This document shows, in pieces, positions 17,266-26,864 of a stretch of DNA of 49,202 bases. Every line of letters starts with the position of its first letter. Within the stretch, counting starts at the first letter, position 1. The translations under genes were made by a program, and so were the position numbers. Below the pieces are notes generated by a model that did not search any database, was not told the origin of the DNA, and saw only the letters and a list, made by a program, of their open reading frames with translations. This DNA is from Acidobacteriota bacterium (GTDB lineage: Bacteria; Actinomycetota; Acidimicrobiia; Acidimicrobiales; CADCSY01). The DNA lies in contig JAEKLB010000041.1 in assembly GCA_019510095.1 (NCBI GenBank), forward strand, positions 1-49,202, read 5' to 3'.

Positions 17266-20169
17266 CTACACGTAGGCGGGTGGTGACGCGGCTGGGCGGG
17301 TGGTGCCGAGGTAGGCGGCTTGTACAGCGGGGTTGGTGCGAATGTCGTCGGAGGTGCCGGCGGCGATGAGCCGGCCGGCGTCGAGGACGTAGATCTGTTG
17401 GCTGATGTCCATGACGAGGCCCATGTTGTGCTCGACGAGGAGCACGGCGAGGCGTTCCTGGTCGGCCATGTCGGCGACGATGGCGCCGAAGGCGGCGGTT
17501 TCGGTGATGTCGAGTCCGCTACTTGGCTCGTCGAGGAGGAGGACATCGGCGCCGGAGGCGAGGCAGCGAGCGAGCTCGACGAGGCGCCGCTGGCTGCTGG
17601 TGAGGTCGATGGCCGGGAGGTGGGCGAGCTCGGCGATGCCACAGCGGTCGAGGGCCCAATGGGCAGCCAGGTCGATCTCCTGCCGCTCGCTGGCAGTGGT
17701 GATGAGCTGGCGGAAGGGGTTACGGCCAGCGAGGTTGCCTTCTCGTCCCATGGCGACGTTCTGGGCCACCGTGAGGGAGTCCCAGAGCTGCATGCGTTGA
17801 AAGGTTCTTCCGAGTCCGAGTCGTGCTCGGGCGCTCGGCCCGTGGTGAGTCACGTCGAGGTCGTGGAGCTCGACGTGGCCCTGTCGTGGTCGGAGGAGGC
17901 CGCAGCAGGCGTCAAAGGTGGTCGACTTGCCGGCGCCGTTCGGGCCAATGAGGGCGGTGACGTGCCCGGGCGGGGCGTGGAGGCTGAGGTCGTCAACGGC
18001 GATGAGGTTCCCGTAGCTGACGGTGAGGCTGTCGATTCGTAGGCCGGAGGGCTGTGGCTCTCGGATGCCGGGCCGACGTCCGGTGTGGGTGCCGACTGGA
18101 CCTCGAGGGATGGCCGGGGCCATCGGGGGGGCCGGCTGAGTCCGGACGCGGGAGAGGAACCGTCGGAGGCGGTGGCGTGATCCGATGCTGGACAGCGCGG
18201 CGAGGATCGCGACCAGGCCGAGCAGGCCGCGTGCGGTGTCGTTGACGTTCTCGATGACCCGGTAGTTGCCGATGAGCCCGAGATGCCATTGCCACCAGTT
18301 GATGACTCCGAAATGGATGTCGCCTTGGATGACGACCAGGGCTGCCGCGGCGGGGAAGGCGTAGAACGGTGAGCCGCCCGGGATGACCATCACCAAGGTC
18401 ACGAGCGCCAGTGAGCTGTAGGCGACGAACGGGACGTCGGTGATGAACAGGTAGGCGCAGCCGAGGAGCGCGCCGGAGATGCCGGCGAGGAACGCCGAGA
18501 GAGAAAAGATCACGACTCGCACCACGGTCGTGTCGGTGCCGTGGGTCTCAAGCGCGGTTGGCGAGTCCGCGAGGGCGGCAAGGAGGCGTCCGAGCCGAGT
18601 CCGTTCGATCACCATGACCAGCGCCACCACCAGGGTGACGCACGCGAGGGCCACGAAGTAGAAGCCGTGGTCGGACGCGCCGGTGGACGGCCGGGGCATG
18701 AGGAGCCCCCCGACGCCGAACATCCAACTGGTGTTGTAGAAGAAGAACTGGAGTAGGTAACCGAACGCGAACGTTGCCAGCGCCAAGTACACGCCGGAGA
18801 GTCGGATCGCGGGGATCGCGATCAGGGCCCCGACCGGAACGGTGACCATCCCGGCGGCGATCAACATGACCGGCCACGGCCAGGACTGATTCGTGGCAAT
18901 CCAGTGGAAGGCGGCGGCGCCGACCGCGGCAAACCCGAAGTGGCACAGCGAGATCTGGCCGGAGGTCCGCACGAGGAGACCGAGGGAGAGGAACAGCACG
19001 ACATAGGTCAGGCCTCGAGTCCAGGGCCCGATGTCCGACACCTGGCTCGGGACCAGCAGCAGCACCGCCACCGACATAACACTGAGCAGCAGGGACCAAC
19101 GGGAACTCCCCGAGGCGAGACGAGGCCGTCGTGCCGCGGCGTTCCGCGTGCGGACCGGTAGGCGCCGCCGGGGAACCAGGATGAGCGCGCCGAACAGGAA
19201 CAAGAACGGGGCGCTCACCGGCAGGCCGGCCCAGAACAGGCTCCAGCCGGAGGCGTATTTCACCAGGACGGAGGAAGCCACACCAAGCGCAAGCCCTCCG
19301 CCATAGGCGAGCGGCACACTTGCGAACCCGCCCACGGCAGCGGCACCGGTCGCTTGGACCACGAGAAGAGTCAGGATCTCCGGTACTCCGCTGCCCGTGC
19401 CCTGAACAGCCGACGCGAGCACCTTGCTCTGGATCAGCAGACCCCCAAGAGCCGCGAAGCTCACACCGATCATCCACACCCACCGTCGCACCCGCGTCGG
19501 GCTCGTCCCGCACAGGCCCAGAAGCTCGGCGTCATCCACCACCGCCCGCATGGCGATACCCAGCCGAGTCCGACGGAGCACCACGAACAACCCGACCGTT
19601 GCGAGCAGGGCCACGGCCATGATCACCAGCTGCTCGTCGCCGACGACGACCCCACCGATCGTCCGATATCGATCCGACAGCCAGTTCCCCCGCTGCTCGA
19701 AATCCCGCCGGATCGTGAAATGAAACGGTGGCGTCCACGCCAAGTTCAGGACCCTGAAGAACGTCGGCGCCAACCAGTCGATGAACAACAACGCACCCAC
19801 CGTCGCCGACACCTGCTGCGCCGCCGACGCACGCGACAGCCGACGGGCCAACCGCTCGAACAAGACGCCGAGCACAACCCCCAAAACCACCACCGCCACG
19901 AACACGGCCTTCCACCGGGACCACCCATGGTGATGCCAGAGGACATAGAACCAGCCGATCGCCAGCGCTGCAATCGACCCGTGAGCAAAGTTGAAAATCC
20001 CCGATGTCTTGAACGTCAACGTGAGGCCGACCGCGATCAGCCCATACACCGAACCCGTCGTCAAGCCGATCACCAAGAACGGCAACAAGTCACGCACACC
20101 GAGATGCTTCCAGAACCAACTTCCTGCTGCCGGCCGGTCCAGCGATCGGATACTCGGATCACTCGGCAC
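17266..20169 (-). CDS. LivH-LivM-LivG fusion: branched-chain amino acid-type ABC transporter
   Basis: One 967-residue protein joins three normally separate parts. A LivH-like permease (about 25-320) begins GLTTGSVYGLIAVGLTLTFK and has the family FNFAHG motif. A LivM-like permease (about 360-650) carries the LSLGLLVRTSGQISLCHFGF segment. A LivG-like ATPase (about 705-955) has Walker A GPNGAGKST (742-750) and Walker B VLLLDEPSSGLD (from 875). The ABC signature reads LTSSQRR (856-862) instead of the LSGGQ/LPYGxQR type. No LivF or substrate-binding protein gene is adjacent, so partners must be elsewhere. The substrate could be amino acids, urea or short amides. Confidence 0.9.
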   Translation of the reverse strand: MPSDPSIRSLDRPAAGSWFWKHLGVRDLLPFLVIGLTTGSVYGLIAVGLTLTFKTSGIFNFAHGSIAALAIGWFYVLWHHHGWSRWKAVFVAVVVLGVVLGVLFERLARRLSRASAAQQVSATVGALLFIDWLAPTFFRVLNLAWTPPFHFTIRRDFEQRGNWLSDRYRTIGGVVVGDEQLVIMAVALLATVGLFVVLRRTRLGIAMRAVVDDAELLGLCGTSPTRVRRWVWMIGVSFAALGGLLIQSKVLASAVQGTGSGVPEILTLLVVQATGAAAVGGFASVPLAYGGGLALGVASSVLVKYASGWSLFWAGLPVSAPFLFLFGALILVPRRRLPVRTRNAAARRPRLASGSSRWSLLLSVMSVAVLLLVPSQVSDIGPWTRGLTYVVLFLSLGLLVRTSGQISLCHFGFAAVGAAAFHWIATNQSWPWPVMLIAAGMVTVPVGALIAIPAIRLSGVYLALATFAFGYLLQFFFYNTSWMFGVGGLLMPRPSTGASDHGFYFVALACVTLVVALVMVIERTRLGRLLAALADSPTALETHGTDTTVVRVVIFSLSAFLAGISGALLGCAYLFITDVPFVAYSSLALVTLVMVIPGGSPFYAFPAAAALVVIQGDIHFGVINWWQWHLGLIGNYRVIENVNDTARGLLGLVAILAALSSIGSRHRLRRFLSRVRTQPAPPMAPAIPRGPVGTHTGRRPGIREPQPSGLRIDSLTVSYGNLIAVDDLSLHAPPGHVTALIGPNGAGKSTTFDACCGLLRPRQGHVELHDLDVTHHGPSARARLGLGRTFQRMQLWDSLTVAQNVAMGREGNLAGRNPFRQLITTASERQEIDLAAHWALDRCGIAELAHLPAIDLTSSQRRLVELARCLASGADVLLLDEPSSGLDITETAAFGAIVADMADQERLAVLLVEHNMGLVMDISQQIYVLDAGRLIAAGTSDDIRTNPAVQAAYLGTTRPAASPPAYV

Positions 20170-20273
20170 ATGTCGCTGCCAACACCCAGCCGCGCCGTCG
20201 CTGACTGAGCGCTGTACCTGCGCGGACTTGATCCCAGGGAGCGCGCTAGGGCCCGGTCCTATACTCCCCGGCC

Positions 20274-21818
20274 GTGCGCGTGTCGCTGACGGTCGGCGAT
20301 TTTCTGCGCCGTGCTGCCTTGGTCCATGGCGACCGCGAGGCGATCGTGGACGAGCCTGGCGTCGTCGGTTCGCTGGGGAGACTGAGCTACGCCGAGGTCC
20401 ACGACCGGGCCCGGGGCATGGCGGCCCACCTCGAAGCCATGGGGCTCGGACGGGGCGAGCGGGTCGCGATCGTGAGCCCCAACTCGGCGAGGTTCTTCAT
20501 CTCGTTCTTCGGCGTGAGCGGCTTCGGCCGCGTGCTGGTGCCGGTGAACTTTCGGCTCAACGCCGACGAGGTCGGCTACATCGTCAAGCACTCGGGAGCG
20601 CGGCTCCTGCTCGTCGACCCCGAACAGGAGGCCGCGCTCAAAGACGTCGAGGTCGAGCACCGGATCGTGCTCAACGGTCTCGAGGACGAGCAGCTGTTCG
20701 CGCCGGCCGCCGGCCGGGAGCCGGCCATGCCGGAGATCGCCGAGGATGACACCGCTACCGTCAACTACACGTCGGGAACGACGGCCCGCCCCAAGGGCGT
20801 GCAGCTGACCCACCGCAACCTGTGGCTCAACGCCGTGACATTCGGATGGCACATCGGCGTGGGTGACCGCGACCGCTACCTCCACACACTGCCGATGTTC
20901 CATTGCAACGGCTGGGGGATGCCCTACGCGGTCACCGCGATGGGCGGGCGGCACGTGGTGCAGCGCAAGGTCGACGGCGAGCAGATCCTCGAGAGGATCC
21001 ACACCGAGGGCATCACTCTCCTGAACGGGGCACCAGCGGTCGTCACCGCCATCCTCGACGCCGCATCAGTCCGGCGCGACGCCGGTCGGCCAGCGCCGGG
21101 GCGGGGCAGCGTTCGGATGGTCGTGGCCGGCGCGCCGCCGCCGTCGAGGGTTATCGAGCGCGTGGAATCCGAGCTCGGCTGGGAGTTCATCCAGATCTAC
21201 GGGCTCACCGAGACCTCACCTTTGCTGACCGTCAACCGCGCGCCGTACGAGTGGGACGATCTCGAGGGTGCCGACCGGGCATCGCTCCTCTCCCGCGCCG
21301 GCACACCCGCCCTCGGCGTTCAGCTGCGGGTCGACGACGAGGGTGAAGTGCTGGCCCGCTCCAACGTCGTCTTCGAGGGCTACTGGGAGCAGCCCGACCA
21401 GTCAGCCACCGCGCTCGAAGGCGGCTGGTTCCACACCGGCGACGGCGGCCACCTCGACGGCGCCCACCTCGTCATCAGCGACCGGAAGAAGGACGTGATC
21501 ATCTCGGGCGGCGAGAACGTGTCGTCGATCGAGGTCGAGGACTGCTTGTTCCAGCACCCGGCCGTGGCCGAGTGCGCCGTGATCGGCGTGCCCGACGAGA
21601 AATGGGGCGAGACCATCAAGGCGCTCGTCGTCTTGCGACCCGGTGCGACAGCCGACGAGGCCGAGCTCATCGCCTTCACACGCGAGCGGCTGTCCCATTT
21701 CAAGTGCCCCACGTCGATTGAGCTGCGCGACGGCCTCACCCGCACCGCGACGGGCAAGCTGCAGAAGTACCTCCTGCGCCAGCCCTATTGGGAGGGCCGC
21801 GAGCGGCAGATCAACTGA
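20274..21818 (+). CDS. Acyl-CoA synthetase (AMP-binding, class I ligase)
   Basis: Activates a carboxylic acid as acyl-AMP and then as CoA thioester. The 514-residue ANL-superfamily enzyme has the P-loop YTSGTTARPKG (165-175), the IYGLTETSP motif, the GWFHTGDGGHLD segment with the adenylate-binding Asp, the hinge SDRKKDVIISGGENVSS, and the C-terminal catalytic Lys in TRTATGKLQKYLLR. GTG start. Resembles medium- or long-chain fatty-acyl-CoA ligases; chain specificity cannot be read. Single gene, divergent from the Liv fusion. Confidence 0.92.
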   Translation: MRVSLTVGDFLRRAALVHGDREAIVDEPGVVGSLGRLSYAEVHDRARGMAAHLEAMGLGRGERVAIVSPNSARFFISFFGVSGFGRVLVPVNFRLNADEVGYIVKHSGARLLLVDPEQEAALKDVEVEHRIVLNGLEDEQLFAPAAGREPAMPEIAEDDTATVNYTSGTTARPKGVQLTHRNLWLNAVTFGWHIGVGDRDRYLHTLPMFHCNGWGMPYAVTAMGGRHVVQRKVDGEQILERIHTEGITLLNGAPAVVTAILDAASVRRDAGRPAPGRGSVRMVVAGAPPPSRVIERVESELGWEFIQIYGLTETSPLLTVNRAPYEWDDLEGADRASLLSRAGTPALGVQLRVDDEGEVLARSNVVFEGYWEQPDQSATALEGGWFHTGDGGHLDGAHLVISDRKKDVIISGGENVSSIEVEDCLFQHPAVAECAVIGVPDEKWGETIKALVVLRPGATADEAELIAFTRERLSHFKCPTSIELRDGLTRTATGKLQKYLLRQPYWEGRERQIN

Positions 21819-21899
21819 CGAACGACACCGTCACCAAGCCCGCGCGGTAACTGCCCCCGCTGACCGCGCTGTGGACACACGGCGGTCATCGTGGAGTCG

Positions 21900-22241
21900 C
21901 TAGTGACGCCGAGTCGGAGTCGTCTTGCGCTTGGTGGTGGGGGCGAGCTTCCGGGGCGTCTTGACCTTGGGCGCGTTGACGTAGCCGGGTGGGAACGTGA
22001 CCGGCGGCGGGTACCCGTAGCCGGGCGGATTCGTCGTGGCGGTCGCAGACTTCGGCTTCGGCTTCGGCAGCGTCTTCGCCGGTATGCGGCGGGCGGGTGG
22101 CTTCACCACTCTGGCGTGCACGCGCGGGACCACCCGCAGTGCAGCCGCTTGCGCCTGGGAGGTTGCACCGAGGGTCGTGGCAGTCCCGACCGCCATGGCG
22201 ATCACGGCGGCTCTCCTTGCACACGTGCCGGCTACGCGCAT
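21900..22241 (-). CDS. Secreted Pro/Lys-rich small protein
   Basis: The 113-residue protein has a signal peptide (MRVAGTCARRAAVIAMAVG..., AQA cleavage near 32). The mature part is basic and low-complexity (PAKTLPKPKPKSATATT, PPGYGYPPPVTFPPGYV), ending KRKTTPTRRH. It has no recognised domain and may be a wall- or DNA-associated disordered protein. Codon use and a good signal peptide favour a real gene. Confidence 0.6.
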   Translation of the reverse strand: MRVAGTCARRAAVIAMAVGTATTLGATSQAQAAALRVVPRVHARVVKPPARRIPAKTLPKPKPKSATATTNPPGYGYPPPVTFPPGYVNAPKVKTPRKLAPTTKRKTTPTRRH

Positions 22242-22377
22242 TTTGGGTCTCCTCTGACCGAGTGGTGGGTGCTGTGTCTAGCGGGCCGGCTGACGTCGGG
22301 CAGGGACACGCCGGGCGACGCCACCCATCACGGCTGATCTGACCGCCGTCCTCGTACGAGACGGCTGGGCGAGTCCT

Positions 22378-23082
22378 TCAGCGGATGCCGGACTCGCAGT
22401 CGAAGTCGATGACCTGCCGCCCGGCCCTCGCGGCCACCGTCCTCGTCGGGCACCGCGGGAACGTGCCGTGGACATCGACGCGCAGGTCGTAGGTCGCCGG
22501 CGCCAGCGACAACTCGTACCGCCCGGACGCGTCAGTCGCCGCCGACGCGACGATCCTGCCGCTACGCAGCGCCTGCACGTTGCCCGCCACCGGTCGGGGC
22601 GGGCACGGCTGGTCGGCTCGCTCGACGGGACACGACGGGCTCGATGTCACATGGCCGACCAGGATGGCCCTCGTCGATGCCGGCCTCACCCGTACGGTGA
22701 CCCGCCAGCGACCAGCGCCCCTGGTGCATTGCAACGCTTCGCCGCAGGTGGTCCGCGCAGCGGTAAGCGCGCCGCTCCCGATCCGGACGGCGCGGAATCG
22801 CTTGGTCACCGTGCCGCACCCGGACCCGGGGAAACGCGGGCAGGAGGGTCCGCCCGGACGGGCGACCGCCGGACCGAGCGCGGTCAGGTTCGATGGCGTC
22901 GGGCCGAACGCCCAATAGGTGCTGCCGAGCGTGGCGACCACGACATCGCCGGTGGTGACGGCAACCGTCTTGCCGTTCCAACGGTCGCCGACGTGCGTCG
23001 TCGCCGCTGCGCCGGACCGACCGTCGGCAGCAGACAGGACGAGCACCACAAGCGTGGCCACCAGAACTGCTCGAATGCGCAT
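22378..23082 (-). CDS. Secreted protein, chagasin-like plus carboxypeptidase-regulatory-like domain
   Basis: The 234-residue protein has a signal peptide (1-27). Residues 30-135 resemble the beta-sandwich of bacterial chagasin/I42 cysteine-protease inhibitors (GDVVVATLGSTYWAFGP ... RFRAVRIGSGALTAAR ... RWRVTVRV). Residues 160-225 look like a carboxypeptidase regulatory-like fold (VAGNVQALRSGRIVASAATD, then GRYELSLAPATYDLRVDV). Six or more Cys suggest disulfides. The inhibitor link is tentative and the extracellular location is fairly sure. Confidence 0.6.
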   Translation of the reverse strand: MRIRAVLVATLVVLVLSAADGRSGAAATTHVGDRWNGKTVAVTTGDVVVATLGSTYWAFGPTPSNLTALGPAVARPGGPSCPRFPGSGCGTVTKRFRAVRIGSGALTAARTTCGEALQCTRGAGRWRVTVRVRPASTRAILVGHVTSSPSCPVERADQPCPPRPVAGNVQALRSGRIVASAATDASGRYELSLAPATYDLRVDVHGTFPRCPTRTVAARAGRQVIDFDCESGIR

Positions 23083-23138
23083 CGGCCCTCCTCGGCGTCC
23101 ACACCTTTCGACGTCACGCGTGGGAAAACGGTTCCCCG

Positions 23139-23213
23139 GCGCCCCCGGTAGGACTCGAACCTACGACCCGCTGCTTAGAAGGCAGCCGCTCTACTCCAAC
23201 TGAGCTACGGAGG
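23139..23213 (-). tRNA. tRNA-Arg (anticodon TCT)
   Basis: On the minus strand: acceptor GCCTCCG/CGGGGGC (one T-G), D stem GCTC/GAGC with a 10-nt loop, anticodon stem GCTGC/GCAGC with loop CTTCTAA, T stem GTAGG/CCTAC, discriminator G. No encoded CCA. Confidence 0.95.
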
Positions 23214-23287
23214 CAACGGCAGCCAGCGTAAGGGAGCGGCAACGCGCCTACTGTTCCCCAGCGAGAGGCTCGTAGCGGGGAGGCCGC

Positions 23288-24433
23288 ATGAGGTATGACC
23301 TGTTCAGTGCCGACGACCACGTGATCGAGCACGCTCGGGTCTGGACCGACCGGCTCCCGGCCCAGCTGCGGGAGGCAGGTCCCCACGTGGTGGAGGACGA
23401 CGGCAGGGAGTTCTGGGTCTACGAGGGCGTCCGTTCCGAGCAGATGGGCCTGAACGCCGTCGCCGGGAAGACCGCTGACGAGTACACGCCCGACCCGATC
23501 CGGTTCTCGGACATGATCCCCGGCTGCTACGACCCCGTGGCCCGGGCCGACGACATCCTGGCCAACGGCATCCGGGCGAGCGTCTGCTTCCCGACGCTGC
23601 CCAAGTTCGGGGGCACGCTCTTCGCGACCTTCACCGACAAGCATCTCGCCGACCTCTGCGTGAAGGCCTACAACGACTTCATGATCGAGGAGTGGTGCGC
23701 CTCGGTCCCCGGCCTCTACGTCCCGATGATCATCGGCCAGCTCTGGGATCCGGTGGCGCTCGCCGCCGAGATCCGTCGGTGCGCGGCCATGGGCAACCGG
23801 GCGATCAGCTTCCCCGAGAACACGGTGCCACTGGGCCTGCCGTCGTTCTTCACCGACCACTGGGACCCGGTATGGGAAGCAGCCACCGAGACCGACACCG
23901 TGATCTGCATGCACATCGGTACCAGCGGCGGGCTCACCTCCCCGTCGCCCGATGCTCCCGGCTTCGGCCAGCTCAGCCCGGTGGTGATCGCGTTGGCCAA
24001 CGTCAACTCGTTCGTGGCGTCGGTCAACCTGGCCATGAGCCCGGTCCCCCGCAAGTTCCCGACGCTCAAGATCGTCTTCTCCGAGGGTGGCATCGGCTGG
24101 GTCCCGGCGGCCATCGAGCGCGCCGACCGCCAGACGTTGCGGCACAAGCACTGGAGCGGCTCCGACGACCTGCTGCCGAGCGAGGTCTTCGCCCGGAACT
24201 TCTGGTTCTGCATGATCGAAGAGCCGGTCGGGATCAAGTACCGCTACGACATCGGCGTCGACCGCATTCTCTGGGAGTGCGACTACCCCCACGTCGACAC
24301 GCCGTGGCCGCACAGCCAACAGGCCGTCGACGACGTGCTCGGGGACATTCCCGCCGAGGAGCAGGAAGCCATCTGCCACACCAACGCCGAGGCGCTGTTC
24401 CGCTGGAAGATGGCGCCCGTACCGGTGGGCTGA
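23288..24433 (+). CDS. Amidohydrolase family 2 (decarboxylase-like) protein
   Basis: The 381-residue TIM-barrel metal hydrolase is of the amidohydrolase-2 type common in actinobacteria. It has the N-terminal metal site SADDHVIE (D-x-H variant), CMHIGTSGG carrying a barrel His, FSEGGIGWVP, and the C-terminal WECDYPHVDTPWPHS with the conserved Asp. Relatives include ACMSD-like decarboxylases and many enzymes of unknown substrate. GTG/ATG context gaggccgcATG. It ends 15 bp before a convergent, decayed SDR gene. Confidence 0.88.
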   Translation: MRYDLFSADDHVIEHARVWTDRLPAQLREAGPHVVEDDGREFWVYEGVRSEQMGLNAVAGKTADEYTPDPIRFSDMIPGCYDPVARADDILANGIRASVCFPTLPKFGGTLFATFTDKHLADLCVKAYNDFMIEEWCASVPGLYVPMIIGQLWDPVALAAEIRRCAAMGNRAISFPENTVPLGLPSFFTDHWDPVWEAATETDTVICMHIGTSGGLTSPSPDAPGFGQLSPVVIALANVNSFVASVNLAMSPVPRKFPTLKIVFSEGGIGWVPAAIERADRQTLRHKHWSGSDDLLPSEVFARNFWFCMIEEPVGIKYRYDIGVDRILWECDYPHVDTPWPHSQQAVDDVLGDIPAEEQEAICHTNAEALFRWKMAPVPVG

Positions 24434-24448
24434 ACCGGTCTCGCCGTC

Positions 24449-25041
24449 CTAGAGACTGGGGTTGGAGCCGCCGGCCACGGTGAGCAGCTGCCCCGAGATG
24501 TTGCGACTCTCCTCGGAGACTGCGTCGCGGTCGATCGGGTGAAGGCCACGACTCCCGCCTTGGCCGCTGCGTAATGGGCGTGCATGGCCTCGCCCGCCCA
24601 CGCCACCGAGGCGATGTTGAGGATCTTGCCGTAGCGCCGCTCCATCATCCCGGCGGCAACGAGCTGCGTGCAGAGGAAGGTGCCCCGCAGGTTGAGGATC
24701 ATGGCGTAGTCCCATTGGTCCTCAGTGGTCTCGAGCAACGGGTTGACGACAGGGCCCTTGATGCCGCCGACCACGTTCACGAGGATGTCGATCCTCCCCC
24801 ACCGCTCCTCGGCAGCGCCAATGACCTGCGCCGCGCCTTCCTGCCGCGTGACGTTGGCGGTCACGGCCAACACGTCGCGGCCGGTGGCCCGGACGTCGTC
24901 CTCGAAGGTGTGCGTCCGCTCCTCGAGCCGATCGTTCAGCACGATGTCGGCGCCTTCCTGGGCCAGCCGCAGCGCGATGGCGCCCCCCATGGCGCCACCC
25001 GAGGCGGTGACGACTGCCTTCATCCCCTCGACCCGACCCAC
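24449..25041 (-). pseudogene. Short-chain dehydrogenase, internally deleted and frameshifted
   Basis: The N-terminal 165 residues read as a good SDR: nucleotide-binding TASGGAMGGAIA, the LVNVVGG strand and a catalytic-region YAAAKAGVVAFTRS. Right after this the frame runs into non-SDR sequence. In the next frame the genuine SDR C-terminus appears (SEESRNISGQLLTVAGG) and stops at 24449. About 60-80 residues between them, including the substrate loop, are missing. A deletion with a frame change is the simplest reading. GTG start at 25041. Confidence 0.8.
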
Positions 25042-25119
25042 GGCGGCGGTCTACCACGCATCAATGCCCGGTGAGCGGTGACGATGGTCGGCACCGACCG
25101 ACTCGTAGGGTGTGCGCTG

Positions 25120-26634
25120 ATGGCCGACCGGGCTTCTACTGCGGCGTCGGGGGTCATCGCTGCCGGCGCTGGCCTCGCCGCGGCCGAGCTGGCCGCAGGC
25201 ATCGTGCCCAACGGACGATCACCGGTCGTTGCGGTCGGCGACTTCCTGATCCATCACATCCCCGGCCCGATGGAACGCTGGGCGATTCGCACCTTTGGGC
25301 ACAACGACAAGGCCGCCCTCATCGTTGGGACGCTGCTCGCGTTGGCGCTGCTCGGCGCGCTCGCCGCCAACCTCCAACGTGCACGCCCATCGGCGGCGGC
25401 GACTCTCGTCGTCGTGATCGCCGCCGCCGGCACGTTGGCCGCCCTGGCCGAGCAGGATGCCGGACCCCTCGACATCCTCCCGCCGGCTGCCGGCGCGCTG
25501 GCCGCGGTCACCGTCCTCACGTGGTTGCGCCGGCTCGATGATGGTGAGCCGGTCGGCCCCCTGCGGCCCGAGGCCAGCAGTCGCCGGACCTTCCTCCTGG
25601 CGGGGACCGCGGCCGCGGCGGTCTCGGCAGCCGCCGTTGCCGCCGGGCGCGCTCTCCAGCTCAGGGTCGACGCCGCTGCCTCCCGGGCCAAGGTGGTGCT
25701 TCCCAAAGCGGCGAAGCCACTGCCAGCCATCCCCGCCGGGGCCGACTTCCGGATGCCGGGGCTCACCAGCTTCGTGACCCCGAACCGGTCGTTCTACCGA
25801 ATCGACACCGCGCTGGTCATCCCGCAGGTCGAGGCCGAGAGCTGGGAGCTGCGCATCCACGGTCGCACCAAGCGGGAGCTGGTGCTGACCTACGACGATC
25901 TCCTGCAGCGGCCGATGGTGGAGGCCGACATCACCATCGCCTGCGTGTCGAACGAGGTCGGCGACCATCTCATCGGCAACGCCCGCTGGCTTGGGGTGCG
26001 GCTCGCCGACCTGCTCAACGAGGTCGAACCCGACGCCGGCGCCGACCAGCTCATTGGCCGCTCGGTCGACGGGTTCACCACCGGCGCGCCCCTCAGATCC
26101 ATCTTCGACGGACGTGACGCCTTGGTGGTCGTGGGGATGAACGGCGAGCCGCTACCGGTCCGTCACGGCTTCCCGGCCCGGGTCGTGATCGCCGGGCTCT
26201 ACGGCTACGTCTCGGCCACCAAGTGGGTCAAGGAGCTCGAGGTCTCCCGGTTCGCCGACTACGACGCCTACTGGATCCAGCGGGCATGGGCCCTGCCCGG
26301 GCCAATCAAGCTCGAGTCACGGATCGACGTGCCCGGAGGTGACGTGAAGGCGGGACCGGTCCCCGTGGCCGGCGTGGCGTGGGCCCAAGGCCGGGGCATC
26401 GCCGGGGTGGAGGTCCAGGTCGACGATGGCCCATGGCAGCAGGCCGAGCTGGCCGAGCAGGTCGGGCTCGACACCTGGCGCCAGTGGCGCTGGACCTGGC
26501 AGGCGAGGCCGGGCGACCACGAGCTTCGGGTCCGCGCCACCGCCGGCGACGGCGAGCTCCAGCCCGAGCAGCGGACGCCGCCCTTCCCCGCCGGTGCTAC
26601 CGGCTGGCACACCCGGTACGTCACGGCCAGCTGA
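25120..26634 (+). CDS. Membrane-anchored sulfite-oxidase-fold molybdopterin oxidoreductase
   Basis: The 504-residue protein starts at ATG 25120; an in-frame GTG at 25078 is possible. It has four hydrophobic segments in the first ~140 residues, then a SRRTFLLAG motif with a twin-Arg-like helix. From about 220 comes a sulfite-oxidase-type molybdopterin domain: PNRSFYRIDTA, the cofactor Cys in ITIACVSNEVG, the GNARWLGVRL segment, and the C-terminal dimerisation domain (VAGVAWAQGRGIAGVEVQVD). Likely a periplasmic-facing reductase of YedY/MsrP type fused to a membrane part. Electron partner unknown. Confidence 0.88.
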   Translation: MADRASTAASGVIAAGAGLAAAELAAGIVPNGRSPVVAVGDFLIHHIPGPMERWAIRTFGHNDKAALIVGTLLALALLGALAANLQRARPSAAATLVVVIAAAGTLAALAEQDAGPLDILPPAAGALAAVTVLTWLRRLDDGEPVGPLRPEASSRRTFLLAGTAAAAVSAAAVAAGRALQLRVDAAASRAKVVLPKAAKPLPAIPAGADFRMPGLTSFVTPNRSFYRIDTALVIPQVEAESWELRIHGRTKRELVLTYDDLLQRPMVEADITIACVSNEVGDHLIGNARWLGVRLADLLNEVEPDAGADQLIGRSVDGFTTGAPLRSIFDGRDALVVVGMNGEPLPVRHGFPARVVIAGLYGYVSATKWVKELEVSRFADYDAYWIQRAWALPGPIKLESRIDVPGGDVKAGPVPVAGVAWAQGRGIAGVEVQVDDGPWQQAELAEQVGLDTWRQWRWTWQARPGDHELRVRATAGDGELQPEQRTPPFPAGATGWHTRYVTAS

Positions 26635-26682
26635 AGCCCAGTTGGGACTCCCGACGGGGTGTGCCATCCTTGTCAGCCCCAT

Positions 26683-26758
26683 GGTGGCCGTAGCTCAGTT
26701 TGGTTAGAGCGCCAGGTTGTGGCCCTGGAGGTCGGGGGTTCAAGTCCCCTCGGTCACC
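26683..26758 (+). tRNA. tRNA-His (anticodon GTG)
   Basis: Acceptor GTGGCCG/CGGTCAC, D stem GCTC/GAGC, anticodon stem CCAGG/CCTGG with loop TTGTGGC, T stem GGGGG/CCCCT. The extra G(-1) typical of tRNA-His is at 26683, facing C73. Confidence 0.95.
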
Positions 26759-26789
26759 CCAGTAACACGTCGATACGATCAGCAACTTC

Positions 26790-26864
26790 GCGCCTCTAGC
26801 TCAATGGCAGAGCAACGGACTCTTAATCCGCAGGTTCTGGGTTCGAATCCCAGGGGGCGCACCA
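26790..26864 (+). tRNA. tRNA-Lys (anticodon CTT), with encoded CCA
   Basis: Acceptor GCGCCTC/GGGGCGC, D stem GCTC/GAGC, anticodon stem ACGGA/TCCGC (end mismatch), loop CTCTTAA, T stem CTGGG/CCCAG with loop TTCGAAT, then A-CCA. It is the only tRNA here encoding CCA. Its 3' end is repeated in degraded form at 45,758, so it is the likely insertion site of the downstream island. Confidence 0.95.

Noticed and set aside
23114-24379. Long minus-strand frame opposite the amidohydrolase and across tRNA-Arg
   Set aside because: It runs through a tRNA gene and has shadow composition.
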